Below are positions 9,101 through 16,929 of a stretch of DNA of 30,955 nt, piece by piece; positions within the stretch are counted from its first letter, which is position 1; every line of letters starts with the position of its first letter. The notes below the pieces were generated by a model. It saw only the letters and a program-made list of their open reading frames with translations, ran no database searches and was not told the origin of the DNA. This DNA comes from an uncultured Muribaculaceae bacterium (GTDB taxonomy: Bacteria; Bacteroidota; Bacteroidia; Bacteroidales; Muribaculaceae): positions 1 to 30,955 of the forward strand of contig CAJUQP010000042.1 in NCBI GenBank assembly GCA_910588245.1, written 5' to 3'. The position numbers and the translations under genes are program-made.

Positions 9101-10243
9101 TATCACGGTGTTGTCGAGCCCTTTGGTGGGAGAGTCGAAATAGGGGATATGGCGGAAAGGAGACTGCGCATGGCTGATGAACTCAAGGCCGGCGCCATAA
9201 TTGGCCACCCATATGTTTCCATCCCTGTCTTCGAAAACGGAATGTATGTTGCCGTTGGAGATGCCTCTGGCATCCTGCTTGACGTTGTGGTTGGAGAAAT
9301 TGATAGTGCCCCGAAGCACAGCGCTCGGATCGGAAGGGTTGAAGATGCTGACGTTACCCATGTCGCAACCGGCCCATATCAGGCCGTCGCTGTCTTCGGA
9401 GAGGGAGAACACGCGGTCGCTCGACAGGGAGGCGGGATCGGAATCGTTATGAGAGAAATTAAGAAACGTGCCGCTCTCCGGCAGGAAGAGGGTCAGGCCG
9501 TGGTTGGTGGCGAACCATATATTGCGGTGCAGGTCGACAAGGATGTCGTTCACACGCCCCTCGGGCATTGCCTCGCATCCGGGCAGCCCGTGGCTGTAGT
9601 TTCTGGCTGTACGTTTGTTTAGGTCGATTATTGATATGCCGTTTTCCGTATGGCCTACCACAAGATGACAGTTGCCGTCGTCGGCAACGGTCGTGAATGA
9701 GTCGGGGAGGCCTGGGATATCGGCCACGGAGAGGACATCGCATTTGCCGTCGGAGCCGACATGCGTGATGGTCGTGTAATGGTTCACGATCCATACGCCA
9801 CCATCGGACGCGGGGGTGATATCCGATATATTGTAGGTCAACGCCTCCTTTGGAAGAGCCGGATCGATGAATGATCCCGTCAGGAGGTCGAGACATGATA
9901 GTCCGCTTTTGGTGCCTATCCACAGACGGTCTTTCTCCTTGTCATAGCGGATAGAGGTAAGGGTGTTCCCGGCCATGCCGGGGATATCGTCCGAATACCG
10001 GGTAAACGAATGGCCGTCGAAACGGTGCAGACCCGCCTCGGATGCTATCCAGAGTATACCCCGCCGGTCTTGCGCGATGTCGGTGACATAGTTCGACATG
10101 AGGCCCTGGAGGCGTCCGAAGCGTTCGGCTGTGCCGAAATCTGTGGCGCCCATGCCCAGCCATGCCGTAAGACATAGGGTCAATGTGAGTATTACCCTGA
10201 CATGATGACAGCGTCGGGAAGTGGGAGTATATCGGGATCTCAT
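6122..10243 (-). CDS. Hybrid two-component system sensor/regulator (HTCS)
   Basis: 1373 residues, a one-protein signalling system typical of Bacteroidota glycan loci. Order: signal peptide (about 1-33); periplasmic two-component propeller repeats (about 40-740, many WIGT, IWVA and WVS-type blades); Y_Y_Y domain ending near 795; membrane helix (about 796-817); histidine kinase with phospho-His853 in THELRTPLTL; ATPase with DTGYGIEA and GTGIGLALVKS; receiver domain with phospho-Asp1147 in TDVMMP and the conserved Lys in LTKPFS; and a C-terminal AraC-type DNA-binding domain (about 1265-1373). The periplasmic half would bind an oligosaccharide released by the locus and the AraC half would activate susC and downstream genes. 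All key residues are present. Neighbours are susD upstream and GH105 downstream. Confidence 0.97.
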   Translation of the reverse strand: MRSRYTPTSRRCHHVRVILTLTLCLTAWLGMGATDFGTAERFGRLQGLMSNYVTDIAQDRRGILWIASEAGLHRFDGHSFTRYSDDIPGMAGNTLTSIRYDKEKDRLWIGTKSGLSCLDLLTGSFIDPALPKEALTYNISDITPASDGGVWIVNHYTTITHVGSDGKCDVLSVADIPGLPDSFTTVADDGNCHLVVGHTENGISIIDLNKRTARNYSHGLPGCEAMPEGRVNDILVDLHRNIWFATNHGLTLFLPESGTFLNFSHNDSDPASLSSDRVFSLSEDSDGLIWAGCDMGNVSIFNPSDPSAVLRGTINFSNHNVKQDARGISNGNIHSVFEDRDGNIWVANYGAGLEFISHAQSPFRHIPYFDSPTKGLDNTVIWSTFTDTDGTILLGATNSIGLFDGDNVYRVISFPRELGLTYSRVTALGRSGEDILVGLYDDGLLRLNRDSGAMSRVDLGKKDLGINVIYNDPELGTLIGTSQGLWCYRDGKASRMHKVSAAIRGLSVSGVFRHLDGTLWVSTLGNSIFIFDRTLSRMAHIDANHFKGGMMKGMCLDSHGRVWVLNKGGIASLRRSGKIRGGIIKITRYLAPSQKSGQNFRGITQDRSGNIWVSSDNGLHMFDNSQGSFLSFESGQELALSNFNDRAVCVGPEGVLVFGGIQGACMFDPEIVRMSRNPGAAVIVECSAAAEGNAAPDRRVWPPMNEIKTGYDNSSVRIVFTTPDFAYSKSIEYSVMLEGMDPGWSQPMKTNEITYRNLPPGKYTFKVRSRLPNQKWDNANMASVGINIAPPFWKSWWATLVYIAIVIAGILIWIKFYKRRLNYHGSLEIERKKNQNQQELNEERLRFYTNITHELRTPLTLILGPLEDLMTDRKLPPAYKGKIAVIHNSSLQLLNLINQILEFRKTETQNRTLTVSRRDLGSFVTEIGLRYKELNRNEKVEFVIDVDKMTDDIYFDTDVITTVLNNLLSNAVKYTPAGRITLSLKERDINGLEYAEITVADTGYGIEADALPHIFDRYYQAKGKHQASGTGIGLALVKSLTELHGGELEVESKPGEGATFRFRILTGNIYPDALHNDSDESTADAEDTEEAENADNRPKVLLVEDNPDIRQYICKSLCDDYNVVEAADGMEGLETALKENPDIIVTDVMMPVMDGITMLRKLKGNILTSHIPVVLLTAKDSISDKEKGYLHGADSYLTKPFSAKLLHSRLSNILETRQRMKDALAAQLRQSVGSAEVAGHPSADTESVASTPLPELSALGRFDREFLQTLTKIVEDNISSPQLDLSFILDRMNMTHSTFYRKIKGLTGISGNEFIQKVRLNHTIRLLQEKGCTVSDAAYESGFNDLGHFRRLFKKEFGVAPSQYIRNYHGKQQ

Positions 10244-10274
10244 AAATTAAGAGTTGAGAGTGTGTTAACAAATT

Positions 10275-10316
10275 CACAATGCATAATGCACAATGCATGA
10301 TGCATGATGAGCGATG
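10275..10316. repeat. Tandem 7-base array, unit CAYRATG
   Basis: Six in-register units: CACAATG, CATAATG, CACAATG, CATGATG, CATGATG and AGCGATG. It lies 32 bp upstream of the HTCS start, so it would fall in the leader or promoter region of that gene. Same period as the AAAGGTT and CCATAAA arrays but different sequence. Confidence 0.85.
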
Positions 10317-10373
10317 TGTGATTTCGGTTGATTGATCTCCGACCGGTCTGACTGGTCTGAAAACCGAAAACCG

Positions 10374-10404
10374 AAAGAGAAAGGGAGGGGCCTGAGCCCC
10401 TCCC
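10374..10404 (-). terminator. Terminator of susC-susD transcript
   Basis: Arms GGGAGGGGC (10383-10391) and GCCCCTCCC (10396-10404) with a 4-nt loop. On the minus strand the stem is followed by TTTCTCTTT. It lies about 90 bp past the susD stop, so HTCS is probably transcribed from its own promoter in 10244-10373; no clear consensus box is visible there. A TATATTTG box on the minus strand at 10464-10457 lacks a properly spaced upstream element. Confidence 0.75.
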
Positions 10405-10495
10405 CCCCGAATCGGAAGTCCCGGCTTACAAACGGTACATTTCCGTGTTAAAGTTACAAATATATTTCCATTGCGCCAAATCTGCGCGATGATTC

Positions 10496-12514
10496 TCAAT
10501 AATTGGTCTCGTCGGCAACAGCCTCCTCCCAGTTGGTGAACATGGGCACGCTGGCGTCATAGCCGTCGTAGCCGTAGTTCTGGCGCAGCTTGGCGCCGAT
10601 GTTGGCGGTTATCACCGAGTTGGGTACGGGCCAGAAAAGGTTACGCTTGTCTATCTGATAGTTGAGGGTCATCTTCGACAGGATAGGACCGCGGTTGAAG
10701 ATGTTATAGTGCAGACAGCGCTGATACCAGTAGCTTCCGCCGCTCAGGTCGGTGCCGCTCTGCTTGTCCCAGTTGTCGAGGGAGTAGGTGTTGCCCCACT
10801 CGTCCGGTTTGCCGCTGCGAGCGAGACACCAGGAGATACGGGTCAGCTCGGGCTGGCGCCACTCCTCCATGTAGAGCTCACGGCCGCGCTCGTCGGCGAT
10901 ATCGCCGATGGTGACGGTGGTGAACATCTTCTTGGCATTGGCGCGCTTGCGGATCACGTTGACATCCTGTGCGGCGCCGGCGGCGTTACCCTGGTAGAAC
11001 TTGGCCTCGGCGCGGAGAAGGTAGGTCTCGGCGAGACGGAAGAGATACATGTTGCCGTTGGAACAGGTCGAACCCTTGGTAGCGCCGTTAAACTGGTTGG
11101 CCCACCAGTTCTCCTCGGCGTTCTGGTCGAGGATATACATCTTCCAGAGGGGGATGGGATACCAGCTGCGGATCGTGTCGTTGCAGAGGAGCTGACCGGC
11201 CTTGATGGTGGTCTCACCCTTGTCGTTGACATAGTCCTCGGTGGCGTAGAGACGCATATGCTGGCCATAGAAGGGGGAGTTGGGGCGGTTGTAGGTCAGG
11301 TCTTCCATCTCCACCCAGTTGCCCATCTCGCGGTTGTGGCGCAGGTCCTGGGTATCCTCCTCGCCATCCTGATACCAGATGGTGGAGTTGTAGTGGTAGG
11401 AGGTGCGGAAGCAGCCGATGCCGCGGCCGAGCACGCGAAGCCAGTCCTTGTCGCTCGAGTAGTTGCCGTCTCCACGTGAGAAATTGTAGGTCGGCGAACC
11501 GAGTCCCGAGGGATCCATGATGTCGCCGTTGCTCCAGTGCACACCGAGGGCGCGCATTGTGAGATATTGCGTGAAATTCTCGTCGTGGTAGTTGAGGATC
11601 GGGAGGATAGTCTCCGTGTTGGCGGGGTTCACGATATTCTGTCCGCGCATGAGGTCCCACATCACGTTGCGCTTCACTTCCCATGTCTCCTCGTTGCCGG
11701 AGGGTACGAACTCGCCGAACGGCTCAGTCATCAGCGCAAGGCCATGGTTGTCGATAAGGTCGGTGGCCATCGCCTCCGCCTTGGCGAACTCGCCTACAGC
11801 CAGGTAGCACTTGATGAGAAGCTGCATGCAGGCCTCCTGGTTCACGGCGCCCCAGTAGGGCATATCCTTCTGTCTGGGCACATGCTGCACGGCGAACTCA
11901 AGGTCGTGGACGAGCATCTGGAAGATCGCCTCCTTAGAAGTGGAGGTATAGTTCTGCTTCGGCACTGAGATGATCTTAGTGATCAGAGGTATGTCGCCGA
12001 AGAGAAGTACCATGTGGTAGTATTTGTAGGCTCTGTGGAAATAGGCGCGCCCCTTGTATTCGTCGCGTGTCTTATCGTCGAGCCCTGCCACCTGATCCAC
12101 GTAGGAGAGCACGGTGTTGGCGAACTTGATGCCGTTGCACGACTCATTGTAGAAACGGATCATGGCGTTTCCGTCGCCACCACCTGCCATACCCTGTGTC
12201 GGGGAAATCTTGTTGGCGAAGTCGTCCATGAATCCACCGCCCATGTCGGTCTTTGCATAGAGACCCATGTCGGTCATGAAATAGACGGATGCGATCGGAA
12301 GCACATTGCCGTTGCCGTCCATGAGCATTGTCTTGTAGTGGAGGTCACACTGGGCGAGCGCCGACTGCAGGCCGGCCTCCGTGGTGTAGGTCTTCCCTGG
12401 CTCGAAGAAGGAGAGGGGATCCTGGGCGAGGAAACTGTCGGAGCATCCGGTGAAAGCCGAGACCGCCGCAACCGCCGAGAAGGCCTTTATGAGGTTTGAT
12501 TTCTTGAATATCAT
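10496..12514 (-). CDS. susD: SusD/RagB-family outer-membrane glycan-binding lipoprotein
   Basis: 672 residues. The N-terminus MIFKKSNLIKAFSAVAAVSA followed by FTGC gives a lipoprotein signal with acylated Cys24. It then shows the RagB/SusD pattern: a helical TPR-like N-terminal half (for example GRAYFHRAYKYYHMVLLFGDIP, here given as residues around 150-175) and a C-terminal region with LFRLAETYLLRAEAKF and IADERGRELYMEEWR. It caps the SusC pore and captures oligosaccharide at the cell surface. It is longer than the usual 500-600 residues. It follows susC by 22 bp, so the two are co-transcribed. The symbol marks the family; the substrate is not starch but likely a uronic-acid glycan. Confidence 0.96.
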   Translation of the reverse strand: MIFKKSNLIKAFSAVAAVSAFTGCSDSFLAQDPLSFFEPGKTYTTEAGLQSALAQCDLHYKTMLMDGNGNVLPIASVYFMTDMGLYAKTDMGGGFMDDFANKISPTQGMAGGGDGNAMIRFYNESCNGIKFANTVLSYVDQVAGLDDKTRDEYKGRAYFHRAYKYYHMVLLFGDIPLITKIISVPKQNYTSTSKEAIFQMLVHDLEFAVQHVPRQKDMPYWGAVNQEACMQLLIKCYLAVGEFAKAEAMATDLIDNHGLALMTEPFGEFVPSGNEETWEVKRNVMWDLMRGQNIVNPANTETILPILNYHDENFTQYLTMRALGVHWSNGDIMDPSGLGSPTYNFSRGDGNYSSDKDWLRVLGRGIGCFRTSYHYNSTIWYQDGEEDTQDLRHNREMGNWVEMEDLTYNRPNSPFYGQHMRLYATEDYVNDKGETTIKAGQLLCNDTIRSWYPIPLWKMYILDQNAEENWWANQFNGATKGSTCSNGNMYLFRLAETYLLRAEAKFYQGNAAGAAQDVNVIRKRANAKKMFTTVTIGDIADERGRELYMEEWRQPELTRISWCLARSGKPDEWGNTYSLDNWDKQSGTDLSGGSYWYQRCLHYNIFNRGPILSKMTLNYQIDKRNLFWPVPNSVITANIGAKLRQNYGYDGYDASVPMFTNWEEAVADETNY

Positions 12515-12536
12515 GATGTTTTTTCTGTTTAATTGA

Positions 12537-15500
12537 TTAGAAGGTTACGTTCACGCCGAAGTTGAATGTGCGGCGTGCGAGACCGCCTGTCTCGGGATCG
12601 CCGTATTCCCAGCCGGAGATGGTGCAGACATTGTTGCATCCGGCTGTGAAACGCACTTTCTCAAGCATGATCTGGCGTGTCCATTTCTGGGGAAGTGTAT
12701 ATCCGACCGTGATGTTGTCGAGGCGCACGAAGTTGCGGTTGTAGAGCTTGTTGACACCGCCGGCAAGACCCGTGTTCGGGCCGACAGCCATGAGGCGGCA
12801 GTAATCATTGGTCGGGTTGTCGGGAGTCCAGTATTCCTTCGCCGGAAGGTTGTTGGCGTTGGTCACCTGTGAGCCGCCGTTGTCCTGGTTCAGCCAATAG
12901 CCTGCGGTGCTCTTGTGCCCCATGTAGGAATAGAGGGAGAAGGAGAATGTGAGGTCTTTCCAGAGAACGAACTCGTTGCGGAGGTTCCAGTAGATCGGCG
13001 GATTGGTGGTGCCGAGATATACCTTATCCTTGTCGTTGTAGACAGGCACGCGGGTGCCGTCTTCGAGAATCTTGTCATCTTCGGTATAGTTGTTCTTCAC
13101 TTTCGGGTCACCCGGTTTCTGACCCACAAGAGCCGCGGCTGCGATGTCGGCGGGAGTATTCTGCCATACGCCGTCGCTCTCATAATACCAGATCTCACCT
13201 ATAGGATGACCGATATACCAACCGTTGGAGGTATCGTCGCGCTCCACGCCGTTCTCGTCATAATCGTAGTAGATATGGTTGATGCGGTTGCGGTTGTAGG
13301 AGAAACCTGCGGTTGTGGTCCAGGTGAAGTTCTCCCTATCCATGTTGAGCGACGAGAGGGAGATCTCGAAGCCGCTGTTCTGCACCTCGCCGAGGTTGGC
13401 GGCGATGGAGCCGAAGCCGGTGAACGACGGCAGACGCTGCGACATGATCATATCCTTGGTCTTCTTGAAATACCAGTCGATCGAACCGGTCAGACGGTTG
13501 TTGAGCACTCCGAAATCAAGACCTACGTTGAAAGCCTCCGTGCGCTCCCAGCGGAGGTTGGGGGCTGCCAGACGATCCATGTAGAGGCTCTTGACCACTG
13601 TGGAGTTGCCGTTGTTGTAGTAGACCATCGATCCGCCGATCTGAAGGTTGGCAAGGGTTTTGTAGACGTCGCCGAAGTCACGGTTACCGTTCGTACCCCA
13701 GGATAAGCGCAGCTTGGCGTTGTCGAGCCAGTCGCGTGTGCTCTCCATGAATTTCTCGTCGGAGAAGTTCCAGCCGAGACCTACGGAGCCGAAGTTACCC
13801 CAGATGTTGTTCGCGCCGAAGCCGGAGAAACCGTCGCGACGGAACGATGCGGTGATCATGTAGCGGTTGTCGTAGCTGTAGAACACACGGCCGAGATAGG
13901 AGGAGGCGGTGTAGTGGTCGTCGTATGTGCTGAAGTTACTCTGCGATTTGTTGGCGCCGGAAGTCCAGTGGAAACCGAGCACATCGGTCGGGGAGATGTT
14001 GCGGGCCTCGATGCGGTCTTTCCAGGTCTTGTGGTCCTCAGCCTCCTGAACGAGGGTGACGGTGAAATGATGCACATCATTAAACTCCTTGTCCCAGGTG
14101 AGTGTGTTGTTGAGGTTCCACTCGAAAAACTTCTTATGCTCACGGTTCACGCCGCGGTCAGCTGCCGATGCATTAGGCAGGTCGGCGCTCATGTGGTAGA
14201 AGTCGTGGAACCACTGGTAGCGCGGCGAGATGTTGAACTGGTAGGTGAAGCCGAAGGGGAGGTTAAGCTTGGCATTGAAGATCGTGTTGAGGTTGGTGTA
14301 GCCCTTGTCAAGATCGTAATACTGACGGTCGAAGAAATAGTTGTAGCCGCCGTTGGTGACTTTACCGGTCATAGGATACTGCTCGTAAGAGCCGTCCTCG
14401 CGGTACATCGATGCATAGGGGGAGTTGCGGAGCATGTTCGCGTCCCAGTAGTTGGAGCCGAGCGATACCTGGATATCGCCGTCGCTGCGATCCTGGAAGT
14501 TGATGTTGGCGCCGAGCTCGAGCCAGTCGGTAACCTTGGCGTTCAGTTTGGCGCTCGCGCGGAATGCCTCATATTCGTTACCTCTGACGGCACCCTCGTT
14601 CCTCATGTAGCCGGCCGAGAGATAATAGTTGATATGGTCGGTGGCTCCGGAGAGGCTCACGTTATAGTCCTGGTTGAAGCCTGTGCGGAAGGTGGCGTCA
14701 TTCCAGTCGTAATACTTCCCTGCGAGGAAGTTCTGGTATACAAGATCGGCGTTGTTCATCTCCAGGCGGCGTGCGTAGAGAGAAAGCGCCGTATCCTCAT
14801 TGGAGGGACCGAAACCTGCGGCGCCGGTGTTGTTCATCCAGGCATTGCGGTCGCTCTCCGACATACCCATCGGGTTGTTGAAGTAACCCTGCGGATAAGC
14901 GAGCTGACCATCTTTGTTCTTGACGTTATAGTAGCCGTAGAGGCCGTTGTCGCCCTTGTCGTAAGTGTAGTTCATCATGTAGTAGTCCTCACGGTAGCGC
15001 ATGTATTCATCCACATTCATGTAGTCGCGGTAGGCGCTCTTGTTCGAGACTCCGAAGTTTGCGGTCAGGGTCACTTTCGGTTTCCCTGTCTTTCCTTTCT
15101 TGGTGGTGATGATGATGACGCCGGCGGCCGCGCGCGCACCGTAGATGGCGGCGGAGGAGGCATCCTTGAGGATGTCGATCTGGCCGATGTCGTCGGGGTT
15201 GATCTCGGAGAGCTCACCGAAGAAGGGCATGCCGTCGAGCACGATCATAGGGCTGACGTTGGTGCCGAGCGAGTTCTCGCCACGGAGCTTGATCGAGGCG
15301 CTCTGGCCCTTTGCCGAAGCGTCGTAGCCGATCTGAAGGCCGGGGGTGCCGCGGAGAAGATCCTGCACTGAGCCGGGATTCTGGTCGGCGATCTTGTCGG
15401 GGTTGATCTGCGTCACCGCGCCAGTCAGGTCTTTCTTACGCATGGTGCCGTAGCCGACAACCACCACATCCTCAAGCACGGCCGAATTGATTTCGAGCGT

Positions 15501-15788
15501 GATCCTGAGATCGTTGGTTGAGGGACCGACCTTGATTGTCTGAGACTTATATCCGATATAGGATACAAGGATGGTCTGGCCGTCGGCCGCCTTAAGCTGG
15601 AAATTGCCGTCGATGTCGGTACTTACACCGATCGATGTTCCTTCCACTTGCACGGTGGCGCCTATGAGGGCCTCACCCGTTTCATCCAGCACGACGCCTT
15701 TTATCAGACGTCCTTCCGGAGCTGCCATGGCACTGAGCGCGAAGAGCTGCACAATGACGAGGCAGAATGCGAAAATTGTTTTTTTCAT
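12537..15788 (-). CDS. susC: SusC/RagA-family TonB-dependent outer-membrane transporter
   Basis: 1083 residues. Signal peptide (MKKTIFAFCLVIVQLFALSA, cleaved after AMA), then a carboxypeptidase-regulatory-like domain (about 28-110, KGVVLDETGEALIGATVQVE), the SusC hallmark VVVGYGTMRKKDLTGAV, a plug domain (about 115-230, with IRG/LRGENSLGT and DGMPFFG) and a 22-strand-type barrel ending in an aromatic residue (NVTF), as expected for barrel assembly. It imports oligosaccharides into the periplasm using TonB energy, together with the SusD lid. No N-terminal STN domain, so no anti-sigma coupling; regulation is through HTCS. First gene of the locus, with a 210-nt leader. Confidence 0.97.
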   Translation of the reverse strand: MKKTIFAFCLVIVQLFALSAMAAPEGRLIKGVVLDETGEALIGATVQVEGTSIGVSTDIDGNFQLKAADGQTILVSYIGYKSQTIKVGPSTNDLRITLEINSAVLEDVVVVGYGTMRKKDLTGAVTQINPDKIADQNPGSVQDLLRGTPGLQIGYDASAKGQSASIKLRGENSLGTNVSPMIVLDGMPFFGELSEINPDDIGQIDILKDASSAAIYGARAAAGVIIITTKKGKTGKPKVTLTANFGVSNKSAYRDYMNVDEYMRYREDYYMMNYTYDKGDNGLYGYYNVKNKDGQLAYPQGYFNNPMGMSESDRNAWMNNTGAAGFGPSNEDTALSLYARRLEMNNADLVYQNFLAGKYYDWNDATFRTGFNQDYNVSLSGATDHINYYLSAGYMRNEGAVRGNEYEAFRASAKLNAKVTDWLELGANINFQDRSDGDIQVSLGSNYWDANMLRNSPYASMYREDGSYEQYPMTGKVTNGGYNYFFDRQYYDLDKGYTNLNTIFNAKLNLPFGFTYQFNISPRYQWFHDFYHMSADLPNASAADRGVNREHKKFFEWNLNNTLTWDKEFNDVHHFTVTLVQEAEDHKTWKDRIEARNISPTDVLGFHWTSGANKSQSNFSTYDDHYTASSYLGRVFYSYDNRYMITASFRRDGFSGFGANNIWGNFGSVGLGWNFSDEKFMESTRDWLDNAKLRLSWGTNGNRDFGDVYKTLANLQIGGSMVYYNNGNSTVVKSLYMDRLAAPNLRWERTEAFNVGLDFGVLNNRLTGSIDWYFKKTKDMIMSQRLPSFTGFGSIAANLGEVQNSGFEISLSSLNMDRENFTWTTTAGFSYNRNRINHIYYDYDENGVERDDTSNGWYIGHPIGEIWYYESDGVWQNTPADIAAAALVGQKPGDPKVKNNYTEDDKILEDGTRVPVYNDKDKVYLGTTNPPIYWNLRNEFVLWKDLTFSFSLYSYMGHKSTAGYWLNQDNGGSQVTNANNLPAKEYWTPDNPTNDYCRLMAVGPNTGLAGGVNKLYNRNFVRLDNITVGYTLPQKWTRQIMLEKVRFTAGCNNVCTISGWEYGDPETGGLARRTFNFGVNVTF

Positions 15789-15828
15789 CTGGTTTAAGTT
15801 AGTTATTATGATTTTATGGTTCTACTGT

Positions 15829-15927
15829 CTTCCCTCTGCAGGGAAGGTTGGGGGTTGAAACTAAAAACATTCCTAATTACCTTGAGCTTTTCATATCTGA
15901 CGACTTATCTTCCGGCGCCCCGCGCCG
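15829..15927 (-). promoter_or_regulatory. Structured leader of susC
   Basis: The predicted susC leader runs from about 15998 to 15789. It contains two perfect small hairpins: CTTCCCT-CTGC-AGGGAAG (15829-15846) and CGGCGC-CCC-GCGCCG (15913-15927). Long leaders are common for susC genes. No known riboswitch was recognised and no plus-strand promoter for an antisense RNA was found. Confidence 0.4.
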
Positions 15928-16001
15928 ATATTCATGACCTGAGTTTTCATCCGGGGAGAGAGGCGGCATCCGTGGCAACGCGGCCTCCTCGGTTCCGACG
16001 G

Positions 16002-16032
16002 CAAAATTAGGCAGCAGCGCACGATCTGTAAA
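16002..16032 (-). promoter_or_regulatory. Promoter of susC-susD
   Basis: On the minus strand TAATTTTG (16009 down to 16002) matches TAnnTTTG exactly, with TTTA 19 nt upstream (16032-16029; one change from TTTG). Transcription should start near 15998. The weak upstream box fits an activated promoter. Confidence 0.65.
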
Positions 16033-16052
16033 GTGGCATTTATTGCAAAATA

Positions 16053-16088
16053 AGGTGGCTGATTGTTCACATGAACAATCAGCCACCT
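16053..16088. repeat. Perfect 17-bp inverted repeat upstream of susC promoter
   Basis: Arms AGGTGGCTGATTGTTCA (16053-16069) and its exact complement (16072-16088), spaced by CA. It is about 20 bp upstream of the -33 box of the susC promoter, i.e. roughly -55 to -90. A separate hairpin with a better T-tract lies between it and mscL, so it may be a regulator site rather than only the mscL terminator. Confidence 0.85.
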
Positions 16089-16094
16089 ATCTGA

Positions 16095-16133
16095 ATAAAA
16101 AGTCTATATAAGAGCGAAATCGCTCATTTATAG
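16095..16133 (-). terminator. Terminator of mscL
   Basis: Imperfect palindrome 16104-16133 (12 of 14 pairs) with core GAGCGA-AA-TCGCTC (16112-16125). On the minus strand it is followed by TTTTTATT. About 67 bp past the mscL stop. Confidence 0.65.
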
Positions 16134-16199
16134 TCCATTCTAATTATTAATTCGTTTGAAGGTCAGCGGGTAGTAAGCCTGCCGCCGCCATCCATCACT

Positions 16200-16637
16200 T
16201 TATTTTCCGGCCTGCTGTCTCAGCAGATCGCGGATCTCGGTGAGGAGCACCTCCTCCTTGGTCGGCGCGGGTTCGGGAGCGGGAGCCGGCTCCTCCTCCT
16301 TCTTCTTGAATTTCATCACAACCCGTATGGCCACGAAGATGGAGAACGCGATTATGAAGAAATCGACGATATTCATGATGAAGGTGCCGTAGTTGATGGC
16401 CACCTCCTCAACAGCGGCCACACCGTCGGCGGTGGCCGGGGTGCCCTCCTTGATCACATATTTGAGATTCTCGTAGCCCGATCCCCCCGTCACCAGGGAG
16501 ATGACAGGCATGATGATATCGTTGACCAGCGACGACACGATCTTGCCGAACGCGCCGCCGACGATTACGCCGACTGCCATGTCGACCACGTTACCCTTAA
16601 GGGCGAACGCCTTGAAATCCTCGATGAATTTTCCCAT
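16200..16637 (-). CDS. mscL: Large-conductance mechanosensitive channel MscL
   Basis: 145 residues, the usual family length. The N-terminus FKAFALKGNVVDMAVGVIVG followed by GAFGKIV is diagnostic for the first pore-lining helix; a second helix (NIVDFFIIAFSIFVAIRVV) ends in a Lys/Glu-rich linker, a proline-rich stretch (EEEPAPAPEPAPTKEE) and the C-terminal helix LLTEIRDLLRQQ. It forms a homopentameric inner-membrane pore that opens on hypo-osmotic shock. It is a single gene divergent from gapA and separated from the susC region by two hairpins, so it is not part of the glycan locus. Confidence 0.98.
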   Translation of the reverse strand: MGKFIEDFKAFALKGNVVDMAVGVIVGGAFGKIVSSLVNDIIMPVISLVTGGSGYENLKYVIKEGTPATADGVAAVEEVAINYGTFIMNIVDFFIIAFSIFVAIRVVMKFKKKEEEPAPAPEPAPTKEEVLLTEIRDLLRQQAGK

Positions 16638-16676
16638 AAAAAATGCTTTTAAATATACTTAAAACGATTCGTAATG

Positions 16677-16708
16677 CGAAACTACAGAAAAAAACGCTAA
16701 AATCAGCA
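16677..16708 (-). promoter_or_regulatory. Possible mscL promoter
   Basis: Minus-strand TAGTTTCG (16684 down to 16677; one change from TAnnTTTG) with TTG 21 nt upstream. It would give a leader of about 35 nt. Weak match, listed because nothing better is present. Confidence 0.35.
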
Positions 16709-16757
16709 ATTTTGCAGTATTAAAAACATGATGCCGTTAAAAAACGTTCAAAACTGC

Positions 16758-16787
16758 TTGACATACCGATTTTTTTTTATAATTTTG
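16758..16787 (+). promoter_or_regulatory. Promoter of gapA
   Basis: TTG (16758-16760), 19 nt including a T-run, then TAATTTTG (16780-16787), an exact TAnnTTTG. Start point near 16791 gives a leader of about 139 nt. Confidence 0.8.
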
Positions 16788-16793
16788 CATTGT

Positions 16794-16859
16794 TAAAACA
16801 TACGGGCTCCCGCCCCGGGCAGGTCATGAGGTGTTTTAGGTTCTCACAGACTGGCAACC
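16794..16859 (+). promoter_or_regulatory. Folded gapA leader
   Basis: TAAAACA (16794-16800) can pair with TGTTTTA (16832-16838), enclosing a GC-rich GGGC-TCCC-GCCC hairpin; GGTT (16839) can pair with AACC (16859). No known RNA family recognised. It could stabilise the message of a highly expressed gene. Confidence 0.3.
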
Positions 16860-16929
16860 CGCTTCTATATAAAGGAATAAAGACAGATATTTTATAAAAA
16901 TATTAGCAACCCAAACAACTGATTAAGCA

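Noticed and set aside
10457..10464. TATATTTG box as HTCS promoter
   Set aside because: Nearest TTTG is only 12 nt upstream, and the susCD terminator lies between it and HTCS.
13914..15371. A 485-codon open frame on the plus strand opposite susC
   Set aside because: It lies entirely within the well-supported susC gene on the other strand, has valine- and glutamate-rich repetitive composition typical of an antisense frame, and matches no family.
16794..16859. gapA leader as a known riboswitch
   Set aside because: Only short helices can be drawn and no aptamer consensus is recognised; kept as a low-confidence leader structure.
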